10,000 nucleotides of DNA from Asticcacaulis sp. (lineage in GTDB: Bacteria > Pseudomonadota > Alphaproteobacteria > Caulobacterales > Caulobacteraceae), in the NCBI RefSeq assembly GCF_020217185.1, contig NZ_JAIWNX010000127.1:1-10000 (forward strand). Reading direction: 5' to 3'. A model generated the notes under the pieces. It saw nothing but the letters and a program-made list of their open reading frames with translations, had not been told where the DNA came from and searched no databases. This document shows, one piece after another, positions 1 to 6,698 of this stretch. Within the stretch, counting starts at the first letter, position 1. Each line of letters opens with the position of its first letter. The position numbers and the translations under genes are program-made.

Positions 1-3000
1 CGTGACGCATTTCTGACCCGGCTCCATGCGCCAGCACCAGAGGCAGGACGCCCATGATGAAGGCGATGGAGGTCATCAGGATCGGGCGCAGACGCAACCG
101 GCTCGCCTCAATAGCGGCCTGTAGCGGCCTGTGTCCGGCCAGTTCCAGCTCGCGGGCAAATTCCACGATCAGGATGGCGTTCTTGGCCGACAGCCCCACC
201 AGAACGAACAGGCCGATCTGGGTGAAGATGTTGTTGTCGCCGCCTGAAACCCACACGCCGGTGATGGCGGCCAGCAGGCCCATGGGCACGATCAGCAGGA
301 TCGACAGCGGCAGGACCAGACTTTCATACTGCGCCGCCAGCACAAGGAAGACGAGCAGGATGACCAGCGGGAAGATGATGGCGGAGGAGTCGCCCGCCAG
401 AATCTGCTGATAGGTCAGGTCGGTCCATTCGTACTCGATCCCCGGCGGCAGGACTTCGGCGGCGATTTTGGCGGCGGCGGCTTCGGCTTGACCCGAAGAG
501 AAGCCGGGGGCGGGGCCGCCATTGATGTCAGCGGCCAGATAGCCGTTATAGCGGGTGGCGTTGACCGGCCCGAAGGACGGTTCGACCTTCAGAAGCGCCG
601 ACAGGGGGATCATTTCGCCGCTGCTGGCGCGCACCTTGAGCTGACCGATGTCTTCCGGGCGGGCGCGGTAGGGCGCATCGGCCTGAAGACGGACGGAGTA
701 GGTGCGGCCGAACTTGTTGAAGTCGTTGACATACATTGAGCCGAGATAGATCTGCATGGTGTCGAAGACATCCTGCACATTGACGCCGAGCTGACGGGCC
801 TTGACGCGATCAATGTCGGCATAGACCTGCGGCACATTGATTTGATAGTTGGAGAAAACGCCGGCCAGTTCCTTGGTCTGATAGGCCTTGGCGACAAAGG
901 CCTTGGTGGCCTGATCAAGCGCTTCGGGCCCAAGCGCACCGCGATCCTGAAGCTGAAGCTTGAAGCCGCCCGTGGTGCCGAGGCCGAGGATCGGCGGCGG
1001 TGGGAAGACGACGACATAGGCGTCGCCAATGCCCAGAAACTTCTGGTTCAGCGCACCGGCGATGGTGCCGGCATCGAGGTGGTTTTTGCCGCGTTCCTCA
1101 AACGATTCGAGCGCCAGAAACACTACCGCCGAATTGGAGGCGAGGGTAAAACCGTTGATCGACAGGCCGGGGAAGGCGAGCGCGTCCTTCACGCCGTCTT
1201 GCTTCATGGCGATATCGGTCATGGCGCGGGCGGCAGCTTCGGTGCGGTCGAGCGTTGCCCCGTCGGGAAGCTGCACCATGCCGACCAGATACTGCTTGTC
1301 CTGCGCCGGGATAAAGCCGGTGGGGACGGTCCTGAACATGAACAGGGTGGCCAGCACCAGCACCGCATAGACGCCCAGCATCAGGGCCTTGCGTGAAATA
1401 ATGCCCCCCAGACCCCTGCCGTAGTTTTCCGACGACCGGTGGAAGAAACGGTTGAACAGGCGGAAGAAGCCGCCCAGCCAGCGGTCCATGAAGCGCGTCA
1501 GGGCGTCCTTTTTGGCGTGGTGGTCCTTGAGCAGGAGCGCCGCCAGAGCCGGGGACAGGGTGAGCGAGTTGATCGCCGAAATGACGGTTGAGATGGCGAT
1601 GGTCAGCGAGAACTGACGGTAGAACTGACCCGACAGGCCGGTGATGAAGGCCAGCGGCACGAAGACCGCGACCAGCACCAGTGCGATGGCGATGATCGGG
1701 CCGGAGACTTCGCGCATGGCCTGATAGGTGGCCTCCTTGGGCGATTTGCCGGCTTCGATATTGCGCTCGACGTTTTCAACGACGACGATGGCGTCATCGA
1801 CGACGATACCGATGGCCAGAACGAGGCCGAACAGGGTCAGGGCATTGATCGAGAAGCCAAAGGCGTGCATCACGGCGAAGGTGCCGATAACGGACACAGG
1901 CACGGCCAGCAGCGGGATGATCGAGGCGCGCCAGGTCTGAAGGAAGACGATGACGACGATCACCACCAGCAGGATGGCTTCGAGCAGGGTGTGGATCACC
2001 GAGTCGATGGATTCCTGCACATATTCCGTGGTGTCGTAGGCGATGCGGTATTCTACGCCTTCGGGCATGGTCTTCTGAAGCTCGGCCATCGCCTTTTTGA
2101 CGTCGGCAGACACCTTCAGCGAATTGGCCCCGGCCTGTTCAAAGATGGGGATACCAACGGCCTTCTGATTGTTCAGCAGCGAGCGCAGCGAATAGTCAGC
2201 GGCCCCCAGTTCAACGCGGGCCACATCGCCCAGATAGGTGACGGCGCCGTTATCGGAGCGGACAATGATGTTGCGGAAGTCCTCTTCGGTTTTCAGGCGA
2301 CCCTGTGCATTGACCGACATCTGGAGCGTGATGTCGGGTTGTCCGGGCGAGGCCCCGACGATACCGGCGGCGGCCTGCACGTTTTCGCCGCGCACGGCAT
2401 TGGCGACGTCCGATGCCGACAGGCCGCGTTCAGCGACCTTTTGCGGGTCAAGCCAGATGCGCATGGAATATTCGCCGCCGCCGAACATCTGGATGGGGGC
2501 GACGCCTTCGATCTTTTGCAGACGGTCCTTGACGTGGATCAGGGCGTAGTTGCGCAGATAGTTTTCGTCGTAGCGGCCATTGGGCGAGACGAGGTGCACA
2601 ACCAGCGGCAGGGAGGACTGGCTCTTTTGCGTGGTGACGCCCAGCGCGCGCACGTCTGAGGGCAGGCGGGCCTCGGCCTGAGACACGCGGTTTTGCACCA
2701 TCTGCTGCGCCAGATCCGGATTGGTGCCGAGCTTGAAGGTGAGGGTGAGGGTCATCTGCCCGTCGGAGGTCGAGGCCGAGGACATGTAGATCATGTCTTC
2801 AGTTCCGGTGAGGGCTTCTTCGATGGGGGTGGCGACGGTTTCAGCGATGACGGCGGGGCTTGCCCCCGGATAGACGGCACGCACCACCACCTGCGGCGGC
2901 ACGACTTCCGGGTATTCGGAGACGGGCAGGGTGCGCAGGCTGAGGAGCCCGAACACCACGATAAGCAGCGACAGCACACCGGCGAAGATCGGCCTGTCGA

Positions 3001-3022
3001 TGAAGAATTTTGAGAGGTTCAT
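1..3022 (-). CDS. RND efflux pump inner-membrane permease, MexF/AcrB (HAE1) type, 3' end beyond window
   Basis: Proton-driven transporter of the hydrophobe/amphiphile efflux class. It takes drugs or other amphiphiles from the periplasm or inner membrane and passes them to an outer-membrane channel through the adaptor encoded just upstream. The frame is open from ATG at 3022 to base 1, giving 1007 residues; MexF-type pumps have about 1060, so only some 50 C-terminal residues are missing. TM1 lies near residues 10-30, and 'PVSEYPEVVPP' (about 40-50) starts the first porter domain. TM2 begins near 346. The proton-relay Asp pair is D409-D410 in 'GIVVDDAIVVVENVER', with the partner Lys at K947 in 'GLSAKNAILIVEFA'. 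'TDLTYQQILAG' and 'SGGDNNIFTQIGL' match MexF as I remember it better than AcrB. A Shine-Dalgarno (AAGGGGG, 5 nt spacing) supports the start. No frameshift was seen. The substrate cannot be told from the sequence. Confidence 0.95.
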   Translation of the reverse strand, partial: MNLSKFFIDRPIFAGVLSLLIVVFGLLSLRTLPVSEYPEVVPPQVVVRAVYPGASPAVIAETVATPIEEALTGTEDMIYMSSASTSDGQMTLTLTFKLGTNPDLAQQMVQNRVSQAEARLPSDVRALGVTTQKSQSSLPLVVHLVSPNGRYDENYLRNYALIHVKDRLQKIEGVAPIQMFGGGEYSMRIWLDPQKVAERGLSASDVANAVRGENVQAAAGIVGASPGQPDITLQMSVNAQGRLKTEEDFRNIIVRSDNGAVTYLGDVARVELGAADYSLRSLLNNQKAVGIPIFEQAGANSLKVSADVKKAMAELQKTMPEGVEYRIAYDTTEYVQESIDSVIHTLLEAILLVVIVVIVFLQTWRASIIPLLAVPVSVIGTFAVMHAFGFSINALTLFGLVLAIGIVVDDAIVVVENVERNIEAGKSPKEATYQAMREVSGPIIAIALVLVAVFVPLAFITGLSGQFYRQFSLTIAISTVISAINSLTLSPALAALLLKDHHAKKDALTRFMDRWLGGFFRLFNRFFHRSSENYGRGLGGIISRKALMLGVYAVLVLATLFMFRTVPTGFIPAQDKQYLVGMVQLPDGATLDRTEAAARAMTDIAMKQDGVKDALAFPGLSINGFTLASNSAVVFLALESFEERGKNHLDAGTIAGALNQKFLGIGDAYVVVFPPPPILGLGTTGGFKLQLQDRGALGPEALDQATKAFVAKAYQTKELAGVFSNYQINVPQVYADIDRVKARQLGVNVQDVFDTMQIYLGSMYVNDFNKFGRTYSVRLQADAPYRARPEDIGQLKVRASSGEMIPLSALLKVEPSFGPVNATRYNGYLAADINGGPAPGFSSGQAEAAAAKIAAEVLPPGIEYEWTDLTYQQILAGDSSAIIFPLVILLVFLVLAAQYESLVLPLSILLIVPMGLLAAITGVWVSGGDNNIFTQIGLFVLVGLSAKNAILIVEFARELELAGHRPLQAAIEASRLRLRPILMTSIAFIMGVLPLVLAHGAGSEMRH

Positions 3023-3073
3023 AAGTGCCCCCTTATGGGCGGACGGGAAAAGATTGCGGCGCAGGCACGCCCT

Positions 3074-3100
3074 CCTCCCTGTGCCGCAGGCATGGGGAGG
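3074..3100 (+). repeat. Palindromic hairpin element, copy B
   Basis: A 12-bp stem (3074-3085 with 3089-3100) closes on a GCA loop. Outer arms are CCTCCC/GGGAGG and inner arms TGTGCC/GGCATG with two G-T wobbles, so the plus-strand RNA form is the stable one. The core 3072-3097 matches 21 of 26 bases of the minus-strand element at 3178-3208. It sits in the spacer of the efflux operon, antisense to the mRNA. It resembles the REP-like palindromes scattered through Caulobacterales genomes; that family link is from memory. Confidence 0.65.
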
Positions 3101-3139
3101 TGGATTTTGACGCGAAGCGGCAAAAGACGGAGGGGGATT

Positions 3140-3175
3140 ACGCCAAAGGTTTCAACGAAATCAGGCTTTGGGCGT
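3140..3175. repeat. Hairpin between the two palindromic copies
   Basis: ACGCCAAAG (3140-3148) can pair with CTTTGGGCGT (3166-3175) with one base bulged. Inside it GTTTC pairs with GAAAT around an AAC loop. It lies between the two inverted copies of the palindromic element, so the operon spacer can form three consecutive hairpins. It could affect mRNA stability or be the core of the inserted element. No function is proven by the sequence. Confidence 0.45.
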
Positions 3176-3177
3176 TA

Positions 3178-3208
3178 CCCCCCCCCATCGCTGCACGACA
3201 GGGAGGAG
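3178..3208 (-). repeat. Palindromic hairpin element, copy A
   Basis: On the minus strand, which is the sense of the efflux mRNA, CTCCTCCCTGTCGT (3208-3195) pairs with GCGATG plus a run of eight Gs (3191-3178) around a GCA loop, using several G-U wobbles. It begins 4 nt after the adaptor stop codon. Compared with copy B, two inner base pairs are swapped C-G to G-C and one T-G pair is C-G, so the stem is kept while the sequence changes. The nine-C run at 3178-3186 on the plus strand is the G side of this stem. Confidence 0.6.
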
Positions 3209-3212
3209 ATTT

Positions 3213-4415
3213 TTACGCGTTCGGCTTGGGCGTGGCGTCGATGACCGGACGGGCGGCGATCAGTTGCGGCGCGACGACCGTACCCGGCCGCAGGGCCTGA
3301 AGCCCCGACATCACCACGCGATCACCGGGTTTCAGCCCCGCCGTGACTACCTTCTGACCGTCAATCGTGCCACCCAACTGGACTTCGCGGTATTCGACCG
3401 CATTGCCCTTGCCCACCACATAGACGAAGCGCTTGGACTGATCGGTGCCGATGGCCACTTCGTTGATCAGTATGGCCGGCTTGGCCGTGGCCTCCCCCAG
3501 CTTGACGCGCACAAACTGACCGGGGATCAGCTTGCCGTCGGTATTGGCGAAGACGGCGCGGGCGCGCACGGTGCCTGACTGGCTGTCGAACTGATTGTCG
3601 ATCAGTTGCAGGTGCCCGCTCAGCGGTTCGGAACCGTTATCCAGCTCCAGCTTCACCGGCACCTTGCCAAATTCGGCCCCGTTGAGATCGGCCAGCGTGC
3701 GGTTGATCACCTCTTCATTGGCATCGAAGCTGGCATAGATGGGCGAGACCGACACCAGGGTCGTCAGCACGGCCGAACCGGGGCCGGAGGCGACCAGATT
3801 GCCCTGCGTGATTTCAATCTTACCCACGCGGCCCGACACCGGGGCGCGAACCTGCGTGTAGGAGAGGTTGAGATTGGCCGATTGCAGAACGGCCTGCGCG
3901 GCAGCGAGGTCGGCTTCGGCGCTGCGCAAGGCATTGATGCGCGTTTCGGCCTCGGATTGCGAGATGGCACGCTCAGTCAGCAGGCGTTCCGCGCGGCTGT
4001 TTTCAGAGCGCGCCAGCGTCAGGCGCGCTTCGGCGGCCTGTACCTGTGCACGCGCACGCGCAACCTCAGCGGCGTAGGGCGCCGGGTCGATAGTCACCAG
4101 AAGCTGGCCTTCCCTGACGAAGGCGCCTTCACGGAAATGGATGGCCTTTACGGCACCGGAGACGCGCGAGCGGATTTCAACGCGCTCGACCGCTTCCAGA
4201 CGGCCGGAGAAGGAGTCCCAGCCGCTGACGGTCTGTTCTTCGATCAGGGCGACCTTGACGGGAATGGCCTGCGGGGCGGCGGCGGTGGCCTGAGCGTCGG
4301 CTTTTGTGGTCAGGGCATAGATACCGAAGGCCCCCACGCTCAGGGTGGCGATGGCGGCGGCGGTCAGGAGCGCCTGACGCGGCGCACGCCGGTAAAGATC
4401 GGACGGGGTCAACAT
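3213..4415 (-). CDS. Periplasmic adaptor (membrane fusion protein) of the RND pump, MexE/AcrA type
   Basis: 400 residues, linking the inner-membrane pump to the outer-membrane channel. A hydrophobic segment at about 16-36 is an uncleaved anchor or a signal peptide (possible cut after ADA, 39-41). It has no lipobox Cys, unlike many AcrA/MexE proteins. Order: first beta-barrel and lipoyl half (about 52-110, 'FREGAFVREGQLLVTIDPAPY'-like), alpha-hairpin coiled coil rich in Ala/Arg/Glu (about 113-183), second lipoyl half 'TQVRAPVSGRVGKIEITQGN' (187-206), beta-barrel 'VSPIYASFDANEE' (223-235), and membrane-proximal domain to the end. ATG 4415 is preferred over the in-frame ATG at 4535: it has an AAGGTGA Shine-Dalgarno, and the upstream 40 residues look non-coding and would cross the operator. 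The pump gene follows after 190 bp, so the two are probably one operon. Confidence 0.93.
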   Translation of the reverse strand: MLTPSDLYRRAPRQALLTAAAIATLSVGAFGIYALTTKADAQATAAAPQAIPVKVALIEEQTVSGWDSFSGRLEAVERVEIRSRVSGAVKAIHFREGAFVREGQLLVTIDPAPYAAEVARARAQVQAAEARLTLARSENSRAERLLTERAISQSEAETRINALRSAEADLAAAQAVLQSANLNLSYTQVRAPVSGRVGKIEITQGNLVASGPGSAVLTTLVSVSPIYASFDANEEVINRTLADLNGAEFGKVPVKLELDNGSEPLSGHLQLIDNQFDSQSGTVRARAVFANTDGKLIPGQFVRVKLGEATAKPAILINEVAIGTDQSKRFVYVVGKGNAVEYREVQLGGTIDGQKVVTAGLKPGDRVVMSGLQALRPGTVVAPQLIAARPVIDATPKPNA

Positions 4416-4420
4416 GCGGG

Positions 4421-4427
4421 TCACCTT
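4421..4427 (-). promoter_or_regulatory. Shine-Dalgarno that fixes the adaptor start
   Basis: AAGGTGA on the minus strand lies 5 nt before ATG 4415. No comparable site precedes the longer in-frame start at 4535. Confidence 0.7.
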
Positions 4428-4530
4428 TGGGGAGAAAGGGAAAAGAAAGGGAAGCGGCCACAGGAACAGCCCTTGAACCGGAGCCGCAGACATCCATTTA
4501 TGTACTGTTTCGCAAATTAATAGGGGCTTG

Positions 4531-4566
4531 GACAAATTTTTGTGCGAATTGGTACAAAAATTTGTC
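4531..4566. promoter_or_regulatory. Double palindromic operator between the regulator and the efflux operon
   Basis: GACAAATTTTTGT (4531-4543) and ACAAAAATTTGTC (4554-4566) are perfect reverse complements across a 10-bp spacer centred on AATT. Each arm is itself a palindrome, ACAAA-2-TTTGT, with centres 22 bp apart, about two helical turns. This suggests two repressor dimers on one DNA face. It lies between two divergent starts, 116 bp upstream of the adaptor ATG and 128 bp upstream of the regulator ATG, where TetR-family efflux repressors usually bind. A possible minus-strand -10 (TATTAA, 4522-4517) lies just downstream for the efflux operon. Plus-strand TTGGAC at 4528-4533 could be a -35 for the regulator. 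These promoter calls are weak; the inverted repeat is certain. Confidence 0.75.
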
Positions 4567-4606
4567 AGCAGTCGCGAAAGGGGGGCGAAATCTTAAGGTC
4601 AAGACG

Positions 4607-4623
4607 GCAGATATGACATCTGC
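4607..4623 (+). other. Small inverted repeat in the regulator leader
   Basis: GCAGAT, five bases, then ATCTGC: a perfect 6-bp stem in the probable 5' untranslated region of the TetR-family gene, about 70 bp before its ATG. It could be a leader hairpin or a second, unrelated binding site. It does not resemble the ACAAA/TTTGT operator. It is short enough to be chance. Confidence 0.3.
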
Positions 4624-4693
4624 GTGTCGGGGACTGGCAGCAGGGGAGCGGACACGCTACATAGGCAGGTGTAAAAGGAGTAATCGTGTTGCC

Positions 4694-5422
4694 ATGGTGC
4701 ACCAGTCTTACGAGACGCTGATCCATAAGAGCGAGGCCGTAGAGGCCGACGCTGTGTCGCTGGCTCTGCCCGATGTCTGCGGGGATCAGGCGCTGGAGGC
4801 GAGCGCGTGCTGTAAGCGTCCGCGCGGGCGTCCGCGTGCCTATGACCCCGATCTGGTGCTGAAAAAGGCCCTGCATGTGTTCTGGCAAAAAGGCTTTGCG
4901 GCGACCTCTCTCGACGATCTGGTCGAAGCCACGGGCGTCAACCGCCCCAGCCTCTATGCCGGGTTTGGCGACAAGGAAGCGCTCTATCTCAAATCCATGC
5001 AGCATTATCGTCAGCGTATCAGCGAGCAACTGGATACGGTGCTGAGCTGCAACGGGCAGGGCGATAGCCTAAGCACCATTGTCGGGCGCTATTTCGACAT
5101 CATGATCGGCACCTATACCGGCCAGAGCGAACACCCGCTGGGCTGCGCCTTTATGTGTACGGCGCTCAACGAAGCGCCGCAGCACGAGTCGATTCTGGAA
5201 ATGCTGCAAAACACCATCGAAGAGTTCGATGTGCGTTTCGAGCGCTTCTTTACCGATGCTCAGACCTATGGCTGTCTGGCTGCCCATCATGACCCGAAGG
5301 TGCTGGCCCAGATGATCGGCGGCATCACCGCCAATCTGGGGGTGCGCGCCCGTGCCGGGGCATCGGCCGACGAATTGCGCCTCATTGCCGGGAACATGAC
5401 GCGGATGCTGTTCGGAGCCTAA
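4694..5422 (+). CDS. TetR/AcrR-family transcriptional regulator of the divergent efflux operon
   Basis: 242 residues. The DNA-binding domain begins at 'KRPRGRPRAYDPDLVLKKAL' (41-60), with the helix-turn-helix at about 71-99 ('TSLDDLVEATGVNRPSLYAGF', then 'DKEALY'). The C-terminal ligand and dimer domain carries 'LGCAFMCTALNEAP' (149-162), a GC-containing motif common in this branch. ATG 4694 follows AAAAGGAG at a long 13-nt spacing; no better in-frame start exists before the HTH. About 40 residues precede the usual domain start, longer than most family members, with Cys at 29, 39 and 40; others are at 119, 151, 155 and 194. Divergence from the pump genes across a double operator implies local repression and self-control. 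Caulobacter TipR, which represses acrAB-nodT, is a comparable arrangement; orthology is not shown. The 3' end overlaps the next gene by 4 nt. Confidence 0.9.
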   Translation: MVHQSYETLIHKSEAVEADAVSLALPDVCGDQALEASACCKRPRGRPRAYDPDLVLKKALHVFWQKGFAATSLDDLVEATGVNRPSLYAGFGDKEALYLKSMQHYRQRISEQLDTVLSCNGQGDSLSTIVGRYFDIMIGTYTGQSEHPLGCAFMCTALNEAPQHESILEMLQNTIEEFDVRFERFFTDAQTYGCLAAHHDPKVLAQMIGGITANLGVRARAGASADELRLIAGNMTRMLFGA

Positions 5423-6540
5423 AACAGGCACATCTGCGGGTCGCCGCCACGAAATTGCGTCGAATCGAGGGGTGTGCGCGGCGCATCCAGCCCATACCGC
5501 CGCAGCGCCAGCTCATAGCGCTGTTTCAGCAGGTCGGCCTCCAGTCCCGTGCCGGTCATGCGCGTCTTGAAATTCGGATCGTTCAGCTTACCGCCGCGCA
5601 GGGCCCGGATACGATTAAGCACGCGATCGGCGCGGTCCGGAAAGTTGAGCCGCAACCAGTCTTCGAACAGCAGCTTGATCTCGTGCGGCAGGCGCACCGG
5701 AATATAGCCGCCGCGGATGGCACCGGCCTCGGCACCGGCCTTGAGGATGTTTTCCAGTTCATGACAGGTCAGGCCGGGGATCAGCGGGGCCGCCAGTACA
5801 TTTACCCGAATACCGGCGGCACTGAGCGTGCGGATGGTTTCGATACGCTTCATGGGCGTCGCGGCGCGTGGCTCCATCACCCGCGCAATATGGCGGTCGA
5901 GCGTCGTCACCGACAAGGTGGCCGAAAACAGATTGGCCGCCGCCATAGGGGCCAGAATATCCAGATCGCGCAGAATCAGGGCCGATTTGGTGACGATATG
6001 CACCGGGTGGCGAAACTCCCACAGCACCTCCAGCAGGCGTCGCGTCAGACGTTCACGGCGCTCAATCGGCTGATAGGCGTCGGTATTGATACCGAGCGCC
6101 AGCGGCGCAGGGCGGTATTTGGGGTGCGACAGCTCTTCGCGCAGCCGTTCGGGGGCGTCGGGTTTGCGAAAGATGCGCGTCTCGAAATCCAGTCCCGGCG
6201 ACAGGTCCAGATAGGCGTGGGTCGGACGGGCGAAACAATAGATACAGCCGTGCTCGCACCCCTTGTACGGATTGATGGAGCGGCTCGACCCCACATCCGG
6301 CGAGTCGTTATAGCTGATGATTTTACGCACGGCGTCTATGCCGAGGATGGTCTGCACACGCTCGATATCGGGATAATCTTCGCTCTCCCAGCCGTCGGTA
6401 GTGTCATAGCGATCGGGCGCATCGAAACGGCCGCTCAGACGGTTCGACACCGCGCCGCGTCCCTTGCGCACCCGATCGGGCAGGGCGTTCTCGTCGGTGA
6501 TGCGTTCGGTGCGCAGGGCAGGGAGGGGCTTTGACGTCAT
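5419..6540 (-). CDS. PA0069-family radical SAM protein (SplB-like)
   Basis: 373 residues, cytoplasmic. The radical SAM cluster motif CxxxCxxC is C95, C99 and C102 in 'NPYKGCEHGCIYCFARPTH', which should bind a 4Fe-4S cluster and generate the 5'-deoxyadenosyl radical. 'GSSRSINPYKG', 'GLDFETRIFRK' and 'LGINTDAYQP' are typical of the PA0069 group in the spore-photoproduct-lyase-like COG1533 set. The substrate of this group is unknown to me, and DNA repair should not be assumed. Start ATG 6540 gives the family's usual length. No Shine-Dalgarno is visible, and a TAATCT element lies 6-12 nt upstream, so the message may be leaderless or nearly so. It converges on the TetR gene with overlapping stops (CTAA, 5419-5422) and has no evident functional link to it. 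Confidence 0.92.
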   Translation of the reverse strand: MTSKPLPALRTERITDENALPDRVRKGRGAVSNRLSGRFDAPDRYDTTDGWESEDYPDIERVQTILGIDAVRKIISYNDSPDVGSSRSINPYKGCEHGCIYCFARPTHAYLDLSPGLDFETRIFRKPDAPERLREELSHPKYRPAPLALGINTDAYQPIERRERLTRRLLEVLWEFRHPVHIVTKSALILRDLDILAPMAAANLFSATLSVTTLDRHIARVMEPRAATPMKRIETIRTLSAAGIRVNVLAAPLIPGLTCHELENILKAGAEAGAIRGGYIPVRLPHEIKLLFEDWLRLNFPDRADRVLNRIRALRGGKLNDPNFKTRMTGTGLEADLLKQRYELALRRYGLDAPRTPLDSTQFRGGDPQMCLF

Positions 6541-6621
6541 GCGCTGAGATTAGCATCAAAAAAGAACATAACAAGAACAAAATTCAGAAAAACGACTTGG
6601 GCCTGTTCGGTAAAAAAGCCG

Positions 6622-6639
6622 TGGGTAAACGTTGTCACC
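6622..6639. promoter_or_regulatory. Candidate LacI-type operator upstream of the oxidoreductase gene
   Basis: AACGTTGTCACC (6628-6639) is the exact reverse complement of GGTGACAACGTT in the lactonase promoter. The left half (6622-6627) is degenerate, so this is a half-conserved palindrome. TTGTCA at 6632-6637 inside it could be a -35, with a weak TTTACA at 6654-6659 as -10 (16 bp spacing). A repressor here would then block RNA polymerase directly. The rest of 6541-6698 is A-rich at the left and shows no other clear signal. Confidence 0.55.
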
Positions 6640-6698
6640 TGTCCGGATTCCGGTTTACAGTGCGACCACTGCATAAGTTCAAACAGAGGAAAACCCCC

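Noticed and set aside
3178..3186. Nine-C run as a phase-variation tract
   Set aside because: It is outside any reading frame and is better explained as the G-rich arm of hairpin copy A. Variation in length was not testable here.
3023..3212. Small open frames at 3025-3300 and 3035-3244 as a small gene between adaptor and pump
   Set aside because: They run on the strand opposite the operon, are filled by the hairpin repeats, and read into the adaptor antisense.
3606..4520. 304-residue plus-strand open frame opposite the adaptor gene
   Set aside because: Gly/Arg/Gln-rich with no domain, and a shadow of a well-supported adaptor. The same applies to the 264-residue frame at 1865-2659 opposite the pump and to the frames opposite the lactonase and oxidoreductase.
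4416..4535. Longer adaptor start at 4535
   Set aside because: No ribosome site there, and the extra 40 residues do not fit the family. ATG 4415 has a good Shine-Dalgarno and gives a normal N-terminal anchor.
4304..4693. Upstream extension of the TetR-family frame to an ATG at 4304
   Set aside because: It would run antisense through the adaptor 5' end and through the operator region, and its sequence is not protein-like. ATG 4694 with AAAAGGAG is preferred.
5455..6534. 359-residue open frame on the plus strand opposite the radical SAM gene
   Set aside because: It mirrors almost the whole gene, has no recognisable domain, and is explained by GC-rich codon bias. The minus-strand protein has a complete family signature.
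6531..6698. Extension of the oxidoreductase to an ATG at 6531
   Set aside because: It would place about 56 Lys/Arg-rich residues before a clear twin-arginine signal peptide, and the DNA carries promoter-like and operator-like signals instead.
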